From the NCBI RefSeq assembly GCF_018603435.1, contig NZ_CP075682.1, positions 1-64,000 of the forward strand: a DNA stretch of 64,000 nt, written 5' to 3'. The DNA is from Chryseobacterium sp. ZHDP1 (lineage in GTDB: Bacteria; Bacteroidota; Bacteroidia; Flavobacteriales; Weeksellaceae). Position numbers and translations under genes: made by a program. The notes beneath the pieces were generated by a model that saw nothing but the letters and a program-made list of their open reading frames with translations, ran no database searches and was not told the origin of the DNA. Shown one piece after another: positions 18,738 to 27,405 of the stretch (positions within the stretch are counted from its first letter, which is position 1; the number at the start of each line of letters is the position of its first letter).

Positions 18738-19754
18738 ATGAAAAATATAATAAAATTTCTTTTCGCGACTATTGCTATTATGATGGTTTGGTCTTGCGAG
18801 AAAGATGAAGATCAGGCTGTTTTATCATTAAAATCTGAGCCTAATCTGAAGGCTAGTACAAATACTCTATCTTTAACTAGCGCAAATGCGAATAATAATG
18901 CGGTTACTTTCACAATAACCCCTGCAGAATATACTCCAGCAGTGGAAGTTACAAATGTGTTACAGTTCGCAGTAACTGGGACTAATTTTGCTTCGGTGAA
19001 AGAGGCAGGTTTAAGCAGTGGAGTATTATCCAAATCTTATACAGTAATAGAATTTAATGCTTTAATGTTAAATCTTGGATTGCCAACGGGTGTCGCTTCA
19101 AGTATAGATGTGAGATTAAAAACTACAGTGGGCAAAGGATCACCCGTATATTCACAGATACAAAAGATTTCAGTAACTCCTTATGCTCTTGTTTCTTATA
19201 TGTACGCTCCTGGAGCTTATCAGGGATGGAATCCGCCAACAGCGCAAGCGTTGAAATCTGCAACGAGTAACGGAATCTATATTGGGTATATTAATTTCAC
19301 ATCACCAAACTCTGAATTTAAAATTACACCAATGAAAAACTGGGATCATAGTTATGGTACCAATAATAATGTAGATTTAATATATGATGGAGGTGGTAAC
19401 CTGAAGGCAGCAAATGCGGGAAGTCAAAAATTAACTGTTAATACAAATACAAATAAATTTACTTTAAGTCCATATTCTTGGGCTGTTATTGGTTCTGCTA
19501 CGCCAAATGGCTGGAACGACCCAGATACTGATTTGGTTTGGAATAGCACAACTGAAAAGTGGGAAGTTACTGTTGTTTTAACAGTCGGTGAAATTAAGTT
19601 TAGACTTAATAATGATTGGGGAACAAACTTTGGAGATGATGGAAATAACGGAACCTTAGACGCTGGTGGAGCCAACATTCCTATTAGCTTACCAGGAACG
19701 TATAAAATTACGTTTGATGAAGTGAATCTGGTTTATACCGCTGTGAAGTTATAA
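18738..19754 (+). CDS. susE: SusE/SusF-like outer-membrane starch-binding lipoprotein
   Basis: The 338-residue product has a lipoprotein signal (MMVWSC, Cys about 20) followed by a SusE N-terminal Ig-like domain (VLSLKSEPNLKASTNTLSLT onward) and two C-terminal starch-binding-like domains, seen in the YMYAPGAYQGWNPPTAQAL and AVIGSATPNGWNDPDTDLVW blocks whose Trp residues are typical of carbohydrate stacking. SusE/F proteins hold starch at the cell surface and help SusCD choose oligomer size. It is 18 bp after susD and ends at a good terminator. Only one such gene is present, so it stands in for both SusE and SusF. Confidence 0.9.
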   Translation: MKNIIKFLFATIAIMMVWSCEKDEDQAVLSLKSEPNLKASTNTLSLTSANANNNAVTFTITPAEYTPAVEVTNVLQFAVTGTNFASVKEAGLSSGVLSKSYTVIEFNALMLNLGLPTGVASSIDVRLKTTVGKGSPVYSQIQKISVTPYALVSYMYAPGAYQGWNPPTAQALKSATSNGIYIGYINFTSPNSEFKITPMKNWDHSYGTNNNVDLIYDGGGNLKAANAGSQKLTVNTNTNKFTLSPYSWAVIGSATPNGWNDPDTDLVWNSTTEKWEVTVVLTVGEIKFRLNNDWGTNFGDDGNNGTLDAGGANIPISLPGTYKITFDEVNLVYTAVKL

Positions 19755-19775
19755 TCTATTCTCTGACATTTATAT

Positions 19776-19807
19776 AAAACTGTTGTGTTTTGGCAGCAGT
19801 TTTTTTA
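19776..19807 (+). terminator. Terminator after susE
   Basis: AAAACTGTTG at 19776-19785 pairs with CAGCAGTTTT at 19794-19803 (one U-G wobble), followed by a T-run. It splits susCDE from the GH97 gene, which would need readthrough or its own promoter. Confidence 0.8.
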
Positions 19808-19831
19808 TTTTTAAAGCTTATATAATCTAAT

Positions 19832-21991
19832 ATGAAGAAAATTACAACAGGAGCAATGATGCTCTCTATGATGTTTGCGGGTGTTAATGCACAATCTTTA
19901 AAATCGCCGGATGGAAAGTTCGAAATGGACTTTCAGTTGAAACAGGGCGTACCTTATTACAATCTTAAATATAACGGAAAAACGATCGTCGAAGATTCCA
20001 AATTGGGACTCAGATTATTTAAAGATACTTCAATAAAATTTGCCTCAGAAATTGCAAAACCGGAAGATGTAAAATTTGATCTTAATAACGGTTTTACTAA
20101 AATAGATGAAAAGCGTGACGCTAAAAACGAAACTTGGCAGCCGGTTTTAGGGGAAAAGAAAAATTATATCAATCATTACAATGAATTGGCGGTAACGCTT
20201 AACCAGACCTCAACAGACAGAAATATTGTGGTGAAATTCAGACTGTTTAATGATGGGTTAGGTTTCAGATATGAATTTCCGCAGCAGAAAAACCTTAATT
20301 ACTTCGTCATCAGGGAGGAAGATTCTGAAATTGATTTTCCAACTGACATGAAAGCTTGGTGGATCGTTGCAGATTACGACTCTCAGGAATACCAATATCA
20401 GGAAACAAAACTTTCTGAAATCCCTGCAAGATGGCCGAAAGCTGCAGATGCAAACGCTTCACAAACTTTGATCAGAAACGCGGTTCAGTCTCCGGTAATG
20501 CTAAAGCAGGAAGGAAAAGAACCATTATACATCAACGTTGCGGAAGCTGCTGTTTTAGACTATCCTGCTTCTCATCTTGAAGTAGATGCTCAGAATTTCA
20601 AATTCAAAACACATCTTACAGCAGACAGACAGGGTGCAAAAGGATATATTCAGACTCCTTCCGTTACCCCTTGGAGAACAATTATTGTGGCTCCGAAAGC
20701 AGAAGAGGTGATGGATTCTAAAATGCTTTTCAATCTTAATGAACCTACAAAATATACCGATACTTCTTACATTCACCCGACAAAATATATGGGAGTATGG
20801 TGGGAGATGATCATTGGTAAATCTCAGTGGGCTTACGGACAGCCGGAATCTAATGTGCGTCTTGGAGTAACAGATTTCTCTAAACTTACGCCTAACGGAA
20901 AACACGGAGCCAACAATACAAAAGTGAAAGAATATATCGATTTCGCGGCAGAAAACGGTTTTCAGGGACTTTTGATTGAAGGCTGGAATGTTGGTTGGGA
21001 AGACTGGTTTGGCCACTCAAAAGAATTTGTTTTCGATTTCATCACTCCTTATCCTGATTTCGACATCAAAATGTTAAACGATTATGCGCATTCCAAAGGA
21101 ATCAAATTAATCATGCACCATGAAACTTCAGGTTCAGCAACGAACTATGAAAGATGGGCGGATAAAGCATATCAGTTAATGAATAAATACGGTTATGATG
21201 CCGTGAAAACAGGGTACGTAGGAGATATGATCCCAAGAGGGGAACATCATTATTCTCAATGGACAATCAACCATTTCTACAGAATTGCTGAAAAAGCCAA
21301 CGAATATAAAATTATGGTGAATTCCCATGAATCTGTCCGCCCTACAGGAGAAAGCAGAACGTATCCAAACTATATCTCTGCGGAAGCTGCTCGTGGAACA
21401 GAATATGAAGCTTTCGGAGGGAATAATCCTGATCATCAGACCATTCTTCCGTTTACAAGATGGATGGGAGGTTCGATGGATTACACGCCGGGAATTTTCC
21501 AGACAAAACTGGATTACTATTTCCCCGGAGACAAACGTTTTGTAAAAACAACTTTGGTAAAACAGTTAGCGCTTTATGTGGTAATGTATATGCCTCTTCA
21601 GATGGCGGCAGACTTACCGGAAAACTACAAAAAGCACATGGATGCCTTCCAGTTTATAAAAGATGTAGCAGCAGACTGGGACGATACGAAAATCTTATCG
21701 GCAGAGCCGGGAGATTACATCATTACGGCAAGAAAAGCAAAAGGAACTGAAAACTGGTTTGTGGGCGGAATTACCGATGAAAACAAACGTGATTACACTG
21801 TAGATTTTTCTTTCTTAGATAAAGGCAAAAAATATGAAGCTGTGATTTATGAAGATGGAAAAGATGCGGATTATATTAACAATCCTCAAAGCTATAACAT
21901 CTACAAAAAAGAAATCACAAGCAAATCTAAGATCAATTTTAAAATGGTACGAAGCGGAGGTTTTGCTATCTCTATCAAGCCTGTAAAATAA
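19832..21991 (+). CDS. susB: Glycoside hydrolase family 97 alpha-glucosidase (SusB-like)
   Basis: GH97 enzymes cleave glucose from maltooligosaccharides in the periplasm. The 719-residue product has a signal peptide (MLSMMFAGVNAQ), the N-terminal beta-super-sandwich, and a TIM barrel with LLIEGWNVGWEDWF, LIMHHETSGSATNYERW, MVNSHESVRPTGESRTYPN and AARGTEYEAFGG. In Bacteroides SusB the inverting catalytic Glu residues lie in the HHE, NSHE-like and GTEYE-like positions, and all three are present, which favours inverting alpha-glucosidase over retaining alpha-galactosidase. Base composition here is like the core genome, unlike susCDE just upstream. Confidence 0.93.
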   Translation: MKKITTGAMMLSMMFAGVNAQSLKSPDGKFEMDFQLKQGVPYYNLKYNGKTIVEDSKLGLRLFKDTSIKFASEIAKPEDVKFDLNNGFTKIDEKRDAKNETWQPVLGEKKNYINHYNELAVTLNQTSTDRNIVVKFRLFNDGLGFRYEFPQQKNLNYFVIREEDSEIDFPTDMKAWWIVADYDSQEYQYQETKLSEIPARWPKAADANASQTLIRNAVQSPVMLKQEGKEPLYINVAEAAVLDYPASHLEVDAQNFKFKTHLTADRQGAKGYIQTPSVTPWRTIIVAPKAEEVMDSKMLFNLNEPTKYTDTSYIHPTKYMGVWWEMIIGKSQWAYGQPESNVRLGVTDFSKLTPNGKHGANNTKVKEYIDFAAENGFQGLLIEGWNVGWEDWFGHSKEFVFDFITPYPDFDIKMLNDYAHSKGIKLIMHHETSGSATNYERWADKAYQLMNKYGYDAVKTGYVGDMIPRGEHHYSQWTINHFYRIAEKANEYKIMVNSHESVRPTGESRTYPNYISAEAARGTEYEAFGGNNPDHQTILPFTRWMGGSMDYTPGIFQTKLDYYFPGDKRFVKTTLVKQLALYVVMYMPLQMAADLPENYKKHMDAFQFIKDVAADWDDTKILSAEPGDYIITARKAKGTENWFVGGITDENKRDYTVDFSFLDKGKKYEAVIYEDGKDADYINNPQSYNIYKKEITSKSKINFKMVRSGGFAISIKPVK

Positions 21992-22005
21992 TTGTGAATT
22001 AACCA

Positions 22006-22036
22006 AAAACCTTACAGATTTTCTGTAGGGTTTTTT
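22006..22036 (+). terminator. Terminator after the GH97 gene
   Basis: AAAACCTTACAG at 22006-22017 pairs with CTGTAGGGTTTT starting at 22023 (one U-G wobble), followed by T residues. The DoxX gene starts within 20 bp, so it may act as an attenuating terminator. Confidence 0.75.
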
Positions 22037-22049
22037 AATACATATTCCT

Positions 22050-22529
22050 ATGATAAAAAGAATTTTTACCCCCATTCAGATGCCATTTTGGTGGCAGGAT
22101 CTGCTTTTTGCCATTCCGCGAATAGTTTGCGGATATTTACTGACGAGCGACTTCGGTGCTGCAAAATTCGGCTTGCCTTGGTCTCCCGCAGACAATAATT
22201 TGAAATTTTTTGAAGTGGCTTTCTGGTTTCCGAATGATGTCGCAGAATATGGTGGTGTTTTTGCCATGTTTCCTGCATTTTTTGCTTGGATGGGAGCTTT
22301 TAGTGAAGCGGTAGGAGGAGTTTTTTTATTGTTAGGATTGTTTACAAGACCTTTTGCAGTACTTGTTTTCATTACCATGTTTGTCGCTGTATTTTTTCAG
22401 CAGATGAATCAGGGAGTATGGAATATGCTGCCTGCAATGGGAATTATGTGGGTGAGCTTATTTTATATCATTTTAGGCTCCGGAAGATTTGGTTTAGATT
22501 ACATAATTGCTAAAAAATTGACCCGATGA
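22050..22529 (+). CDS. DoxX-family membrane protein
   Basis: The 159-residue product has about four membrane segments and the DoxX pattern: PRIVCGYLLTSDFGAAKFG near the N-terminus, then a Gly-rich helix (GAFSEAVGGVFLLLGLFTRP, about 84-103). DoxX-like proteins are small inner-membrane proteins linked in various bacteria to redox balance or quinone handling, without a settled reaction. It overlaps the next gene by 4 bp (ATGA), so the two are translationally coupled. Its place among starch genes is odd; a link to the respiratory load of sugar use is only a guess. Confidence 0.85.
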   Translation: MIKRIFTPIQMPFWWQDLLFAIPRIVCGYLLTSDFGAAKFGLPWSPADNNLKFFEVAFWFPNDVAEYGGVFAMFPAFFAWMGAFSEAVGGVFLLLGLFTRPFAVLVFITMFVAVFFQQMNQGVWNMLPAMGIMWVSLFYIILGSGRFGLDYIIAKKLTR

Positions 22530-22882
22530 AAAAGATAGTATTTCTTATAATCTCTTGTTTCTTGATGTTCAGCTGTGTTCAGAAAGCGTATAAGCAGACT
22601 GTAATTTATACAGTCGAAATTCCCGATTCTGAAGGGATTACGTCTGTAGGAATCAGAGGAAAAGACAAACCGTTGAATTGGGATCAGGATACTGAGCTTA
22701 AAAAAATCAATGATAAAGGGGTTTATCAGGTAAAAGTCACTTATCTTACAGGATATAAATTTACAGAGGTAAAATTTACCCGCAACGGAGAATATGAGCT
22801 TCAGAATATGCCCAACCGTAGAATTGAGTTTAATAATTCGGGAATTACACAGTACAAAGCAGTTTTTAATCAACATAAATAA
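22526..22882 (+). CDS. Small lipoprotein, possible carbohydrate-binding-like fold
   Basis: The 118-residue product has a lipoprotein signal (LMFSC, Cys about 17). The mature part reads like a compact beta-sandwich: TVEIPDSEGITSVGIRGKDK, then PLNWDQDTELKKINDKGVYQ and a final KFTEVKFTRNGEYEL block. The order (a strand, a Gly-rich turn, WDQD, a strand ending VYQVKV, then a rigid NGEYE turn) resembles CBM20/CBM48-like starch-binding modules, which suits its position directly before the GH13 amylase. This fold assignment is inference from pattern only. It overlaps the DoxX gene by 4 bp and lies 32 bp before the amylase. Confidence 0.7.
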   Translation: MKKIVFLIISCFLMFSCVQKAYKQTVIYTVEIPDSEGITSVGIRGKDKPLNWDQDTELKKINDKGVYQVKVTYLTGYKFTEVKFTRNGEYELQNMPNRRIEFNNSGITQYKAVFNQHK

Positions 22883-22914
22883 ATACTGAAATCATTCATA
22901 TTACATTAAAAAAT

Positions 22915-24768
22915 ATGCGTCATAAACTTTTTTATATAACAACGCTTTGCGCATCGTCTTTATTTTTTTCGCAGATTCAGAAAGTAGAACCTGCATTCTG
23001 GTGGAAAGGAATGAAAAACCCCGAACTTCAGATTCTGGTATACGGAAAAGATATTGCTAAAAACGAAATAGAGCTTTCAGACGGAGTTCAGATCAAAGAT
23101 ATTCAGAAAGTTGAAAATCCGAACTATATTTTCGTAACCGTTAATACCAATGAAATTAACGTTCCGAAATTTAACATCAATGTAAAAAGCGGAAAGAAAA
23201 ATTTAGGTTCTTACACGTATGAACTGAGGCAGAGAAATCCAAATTCAGCAGACAGAGAATCCTATTCTTCCAAAGACGTGATGTATCTCATCATGCCGGA
23301 CCGTTTTGCCAACGGGGATGAAAAAAACGACTCCAGCCCCAATTTAACCGAAAAAGCAAACCGAAATCTTCCTAACGGCAGGCACGGAGGAGATCTGCGT
23401 GGAGTCATCAACAATTTAGATTATATTCAGAACCTTGGAGCAACAGCAGTCTGGCTCACTCCGGTTAATGAGGACAACGAAAAAGTATATTCTTACCACG
23501 GATATGCACAGACAGATTTATACAAAATCGATCAGCGTTACGGAACCAACGAAGAATATAAAGAACTTTCTCAGAAATTAAATCAAAGAAAAATGAAGCT
23601 CGTGATGGATTATGTAACCAATCATTGGGGAGTTTCGCACTGGATGATCAAAGATTTACCCACAAAAGACTGGATTCACTGGTTCAGCGATGGTGAAAAT
23701 GGTTTTAAACGTTCTAACTATAAAACAACCACTCAGTTTGATACAAATGCTTCAGAGATAGATAAAAGGTTGGCTTTGGATGGATGGTTTGATACGACGA
23801 TGCCCGACATTAATCAGAAAAATCCTTTGGTTCTAAAATATTTAACCCAGAATGCGATCTGGTGGATCGAATATGCCGAACTGGGAGGCCTTCGTGTAGA
23901 TACTTATCCTTACAACGACAAGGAAGCAATGGCAAAATGGGCAAAAGCCATTACAGATGAATATCCGAACTTCAATATTGTAGGAGAAGCATGGCTGTAT
24001 TCCAGTGCACATATCGCAGTATGGCAAAAAGATTCTAAAATTGCAGAATTAGCAGGCTATAATTCAAACCTTCCTTCTGTAATGGATTTCATGCTTTATT
24101 CTAACCTTCCGAAAGCATTAAAAGAAAAAGGCAGCTGGAATTCCGGAATGGTAAAAGTATACGATGTTTTTACAAGTGATTTTTTATATTCTAACATCAA
24201 TAATATTCTTGTTTTTTTTGAAAATCACGATACCGAAAGATTCAACGAAGTTTTCAACGGAAATCCAGCAGATTATAAACTTGCCATGACCTTGATCTCG
24301 ACAATTCGGGGAATTCCACAGTTGTATTACGGCTCTGAAATAGGAATGCGCGGCGACAAAAACAAAGGCGGCGATGCAGACATCAGGAGAGATTTTCCGG
24401 GCGGCTGGAAATCAGATAAAATCAATGCTTTCAATCCTTCGTCTCAGACTCCTGAACAAAAAGAATTTTACGATTTTACCCAGAAGTTGCTGAACTGGAG
24501 AAAAGGAAAAGGAGTTATTCATACAGGAAAAACCAAAAATTTCGTTCCACAGAACAATGTTTTTGTGTATTTTAGATACAACGAAAAAGAAAGCGTAATG
24601 GTCATTTTAAATAATAATGATGCGGAACAGACGATCGATGTGAAGCATTTCGCAGAATCCCTGAACGGTTTTTCAAAAGGGAAAGACATTATTTCCGGCA
24701 AAGAATTTTCGGTAAAGGACAATTTTAAAATCCCTGCAAAATCATCAATGATTATTGAATTGAATTAA
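22915..24768 (+). CDS. susA: Glycoside hydrolase family 13 amylase (SusA/neopullulanase-like)
   Basis: The 617-residue product cleaves alpha-1,4 (and probably some alpha-1,6) glucan links, most likely in the periplasm since it has a signal peptide ending about LFFSQ. An N-terminal Ig-like domain (about 25-105) is followed by the catalytic barrel with all GH13 regions: DYVTNH (232-237), GLRVDTYPYN with nucleophile D329, IVGEAWL with acid/base E358, and ENHD with D439. A C-terminal beta domain ends SSMIIELN. The N-terminal domain and length match cyclomaltodextrinase/neopullulanase-type SusA. Confidence 0.94.
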   Translation: MRHKLFYITTLCASSLFFSQIQKVEPAFWWKGMKNPELQILVYGKDIAKNEIELSDGVQIKDIQKVENPNYIFVTVNTNEINVPKFNINVKSGKKNLGSYTYELRQRNPNSADRESYSSKDVMYLIMPDRFANGDEKNDSSPNLTEKANRNLPNGRHGGDLRGVINNLDYIQNLGATAVWLTPVNEDNEKVYSYHGYAQTDLYKIDQRYGTNEEYKELSQKLNQRKMKLVMDYVTNHWGVSHWMIKDLPTKDWIHWFSDGENGFKRSNYKTTTQFDTNASEIDKRLALDGWFDTTMPDINQKNPLVLKYLTQNAIWWIEYAELGGLRVDTYPYNDKEAMAKWAKAITDEYPNFNIVGEAWLYSSAHIAVWQKDSKIAELAGYNSNLPSVMDFMLYSNLPKALKEKGSWNSGMVKVYDVFTSDFLYSNINNILVFFENHDTERFNEVFNGNPADYKLAMTLISTIRGIPQLYYGSEIGMRGDKNKGGDADIRRDFPGGWKSDKINAFNPSSQTPEQKEFYDFTQKLLNWRKGKGVIHTGKTKNFVPQNNVFVYFRYNEKESVMVILNNNDAEQTIDVKHFAESLNGFSKGKDIISGKEFSVKDNFKIPAKSSMIIELN

Positions 24769-24850
24769 AACACGAATAGCACAAATGTTTTCACAAATTC
24801 ACACTAAAATCATTAGTGTCATTCGTGAAAAAATTAGTGTCGCTTGTGTT
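24769..24850. repeat. Nested imperfect inverted repeat between GH13 and SnoaL-like genes
   Basis: TTCACACTAA at 24798-24807 faces TTAGTGTCATTCGTGA at 24813-24828, with weaker outer arms beginning AACACGAATAGCACAAAT (24769) and ending CGCTTGTGTT (24850). It could form a long hairpin in the operon mRNA. Confidence 0.65.
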
Positions 24851-24866
24851 TAAAATAAAGTTAAAT

Positions 24867-25379
24867 ATGAAAAAAACAACAATATTCTTTACATTCATCC
24901 TATTTGTATTGAGTTTTACATCCATTTCTGCTCAGTCAAAATTTGATAAAGAAAAAACAGAAATAGAAACCATGCTCGATGGATTTAATGTTGCGGCAGC
25001 AAAAGCAGATTTCAACACTTACTTTAATTATTTTGCCGATGAATCTGTTTTTATCGGGACAGATGCTACAGAAGTCTGGGACAAAAAAGCTTTTATGGTT
25101 TGGGCAAAACCTTATTTCGATAAAAAGAAAACATGGAATTTTACTTCCCTGAAAAGAAATATTTACTTCAGCAAAGATGGAAAACTGGCTTGGTTTGATG
25201 AACTCTTGGATACACAGATGAAAATCTGCCGCGGTTCAGGAGTGGTAGAAAAAATCAACGGGCAGTGGAAAGTAAAACAGTATGTACTTTCTGTAACCGT
25301 TCCAAATGAAGTGGTAGACAAAGTTGTCGCTGAAAAAGCACCAATCGAAGAGATGTTAATCCAAAAACTGAAGAAATAA
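24867..25379 (+). CDS. Secreted NTF2/SnoaL-like (DUF4440-type) protein
   Basis: The 170-residue product has a signal peptide (ending SFTSISAQ) and an NTF2-like domain: ETMLDGFNVAAAKADFNTYF, then DESVFIGTDATEVWDKKAF, and a C-terminal GSGVVEKINGQWKVKQYVL. The frame is open from 24816, but that codon sits within the inverted repeat, so the ATG at 24867 is chosen. The stop overlaps the next start (TAATG), so the MFS transporter is coupled to it. Function unknown; same fold type as 2003-2503. Confidence 0.78.
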   Translation: MKKTTIFFTFILFVLSFTSISAQSKFDKEKTEIETMLDGFNVAAAKADFNTYFNYFADESVFIGTDATEVWDKKAFMVWAKPYFDKKKTWNFTSLKRNIYFSKDGKLAWFDELLDTQMKICRGSGVVEKINGQWKVKQYVLSVTVPNEVVDKVVAEKAPIEEMLIQKLKK

Positions 25380-26797
25380 TGGCAGAAATGATAAGAAAAG
25401 CAGATGCAGGAAAATTTGGAAAAGTAAAAAAGCCAAATTTATCCATGGCTCAGATCATCAATATGAGCATGGGATTTTTAGGAATCCAGATGGCTTTTGG
25501 TCTGCAAAACGGAAATGCCAGTAGAATTTTGGCCAATTTCGGAGCTGATGTTCATGAATTATCATGGTTCTGGCTCGTTGCGCCGATAACAGGATTAATC
25601 GTTCAGCCGATCATCGGTCATATGGGAGATAATACATGGAGTCCGCTGGGAAGAAGAAAACCTTACTTTTTAATAGGAGCCGTTTTATGCGCCATCGGAT
25701 TGGTAATGCTTCCCAATGCCGCTTCTGCAACACAAATGATGGCTGCAAACGTTTTACTGATGGCGGTTATTTTTCTGGCCATGATGGATGCTTCCATTAA
25801 TGTGGCAATGGAGCCCTTCCGTGCTTTGGTGGGAGATATGCTGCCTAAACATCAGGCGACGATTGGCTTTTCGGTTCAGACGATTTTGATAGGAATTGGA
25901 GCCGTTATTGGTTCAGATTTACCCAACTGGCTTACCAAAATGGGAATTTCTAATGAAGCTCCGAAAGGGTTTGTTGCAGATAATGTCATCTATTCTTTTT
26001 ACATCGGAGCAGCCGTACTTATAATATCAATTTTATATACAATTATTACTACAAAAGAATATTCTCCGGAGGAATTTGCTTCATTTGAAGGCGGAAAGGA
26101 AATCGCAGAAGAAAAATCCAAAATGTCGGATATTTTCAGAGATTTTGCCAATGCACCCTCCCAGATGAAGAAACTGGGAATTGTTCAGTTTTTCTCATGG
26201 TTTGCCTTATTTACGATGTGGGTTTTTACAACCAGTGCTTTGGCAACCCATCATTTCGGACTTTCTCCGGAAGATACCCATTCAGCAGAATTTAATAAAG
26301 CCGGAGATTTAACTGGAAGTCTTTTCGGAAGTTATAATTTCTACGCCATTTTCTTTGCGTTTGCATTAACACCGATTGCTAAATTTATAGGTAAAAAACA
26401 GACTCATGCGCTGGCTTTGGCAAGTGGCGGTTTTGGGCTGATTTCCATGTACTTTATAAAAGACATAAATTACCTATGGATTTCCATGGTAGGATTAGGT
26501 TTTGCATGGGCAAGTATTCTGGCAATGCCTTATGCGATGCTTATTGACTCAATTCCACAAAAGAAAATGGGCGTTTATATGGGGATTTTTAATTTCTTCA
26601 TTGTAATTCCTCAAATCATCAATGGAGTTTTCGGGGGACCTATTGTTAGCAGATTTTTTGGCAGAATGGCAATTGATTATATCGTTGTGGGCGGAATCTG
26701 TATGGTTTTAGGAGCTGTTCTCACTCTTATTTTCGTTAAATCTGAACATGATACTCCAAAAGAAATTGAAAAAGAAATTCAGCAGGTACATTTCTGA
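25379..26797 (+). CDS. MFS sugar transporter (SLC45/maltose-type)
   Basis: The 472-residue product has about 12 membrane segments and the motif set of maltose/sucrose MFS carriers: NMSMGFLGIQMAFGLQNGNA in the first helix, LSWFWLVAPITGLIVQPIIG, and DNTWSPLGRRKPYFLIGA (an MFS GxxxDrxGRR-like loop). It would move maltose or glucose released by GH13/GH97 from the periplasm to the cytoplasm. It is translationally coupled to the SnoaL-like gene and is the last gene of the sus locus. The substrate is inferred from context. Confidence 0.88.
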   Translation: MAEMIRKADAGKFGKVKKPNLSMAQIINMSMGFLGIQMAFGLQNGNASRILANFGADVHELSWFWLVAPITGLIVQPIIGHMGDNTWSPLGRRKPYFLIGAVLCAIGLVMLPNAASATQMMAANVLLMAVIFLAMMDASINVAMEPFRALVGDMLPKHQATIGFSVQTILIGIGAVIGSDLPNWLTKMGISNEAPKGFVADNVIYSFYIGAAVLIISILYTIITTKEYSPEEFASFEGGKEIAEEKSKMSDIFRDFANAPSQMKKLGIVQFFSWFALFTMWVFTTSALATHHFGLSPEDTHSAEFNKAGDLTGSLFGSYNFYAIFFAFALTPIAKFIGKKQTHALALASGGFGLISMYFIKDINYLWISMVGLGFAWASILAMPYAMLIDSIPQKKMGVYMGIFNFFIVIPQIINGVFGGPIVSRFFGRMAIDYIVVGGICMVLGAVLTLIFVKSEHDTPKEIEKEIQQVHF

Positions 26798-26950
26798 TAA
26801 AAAAAAACTGCGGTTGATTTTCTAAAATTACCCAAGTTCGGATTAAAGATTATAAAATATAAAAATATTATTTTAGCTCATTCACATTAAATTAAGGATA
26901 GTCAAAATTTAGACACCTCTTATCCCGAATTCAGGTTAAAATATAACTCT

Positions 26951-26978
26951 AAATCTACCGGATCCGGTAGATTTTTTT
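26951..26978 (+). terminator. Terminator downstream of the sus locus
   Basis: A perfect palindrome AAATCTACCGGA/TCCGGTAGATTT (26951-26974) followed by a T-run. The remainder of 26798-27188 is AT-rich; a motif like GTCAAAATTTAGACAC occurs near 26900 and again, altered, near 27042. No gene is seen there. Confidence 0.9.
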
Positions 26979-27188
26979 ATTGATGACGGTAAAAAATCAG
27001 AAAAACTTTAAAAAATATGATCCAGATATAGAGTCTCTAGACAAATTTTAGACATCGTATTTTTATCTCACGTTAAAATTTGAAATTCAACAGGTTATGG
27101 AATATTTTTACTTTAATGAATATCGTAAAAAACACTGCTTTTTATAGATTTTTGATAATTTTTGGGAGGAATTTTTATGAAATAGTAA

Positions 27189-27217
27189 TTGCGTATCAAA
27201 ATTAGTTTATACATTTG
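27189..27217 (+). promoter_or_regulatory. ilv operon promoter
   Basis: TTG at 27189-27191 and TACATTTG at 27210-27217 are 18 nt apart, a full match to the flavobacterial consensus. The predicted transcript would start near 27222-27224, just ahead of the leader ORF. Confidence 0.8.
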
Positions 27218-27236
27218 TATCGTTAAATACAAGCAA

Positions 27237-27308
27237 ATGAGTAACTCAATTATTATTCTTGTCATTTTTGTCATTATCGGATTTTCGGTGATGGGCAATG
27301 GCTTGTGA
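27237..27308 (+). CDS. Putative ilv leader peptide (23 aa)
   Basis: An ATG 15-20 nt after the predicted transcript start opens a 23-codon ORF ending TGA at 27306-27308. The peptide begins MSNSIIILVIFVIIGF and holds six Ile, three Val and two Leu: 11 of 23 residues are the products of the downstream operon. The Ile codons include three in a row. A T-tailed hairpin follows at 27335, then ilvE at 27406. This is the classic arrangement of a translation-dependent attenuator, in which ribosome stalling at Ile/Val/Leu codons would relieve termination. A small hydrophobic membrane peptide is the alternative. Confidence 0.72.
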   Translation: MSNSIIILVIFVIIGFSVMGNGL

Positions 27309-27334
27309 TAATTTTTGAAATTGAAATACTACAG

Positions 27335-27363
27335 ACCATTCTCATCACGAGAATGGTTTTTTT
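27335..27363 (+). terminator. Attenuator terminator before ilvE
   Basis: ACCATTCTC (27335-27343) and GAGAATGGT (27349-27357) form a perfect 9-bp stem with a 5-nt loop, followed by seven T. AATGG at 27297-27301, inside the leader ORF end, could pair with CCATT at 27336-27340 and compete with it. Confidence 0.85.
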
Positions 27364-27405
27364 GTTTAAAGACAACACCAAAAATTAAAATTAAAACAAT
27401 ATAGA

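Noticed and set aside
24816..24866. Longer start for the SnoaL-like protein
   Set aside because: The extension lies in an inverted repeat and would hide the signal peptide that starts at 24867.
26880..27060. Possible insertion-sequence relic (GTCAAAATTTAGACAC-like motif twice)
   Set aside because: Only two short imperfect matches were seen, with no transposase fragment or clean ends.
27113..27298. Minus-strand open frame over the ilv leader
   Set aside because: It opposes a strong promoter and leader ORF and its product is low-complexity hydrophobic; it is the shadow of the leader.
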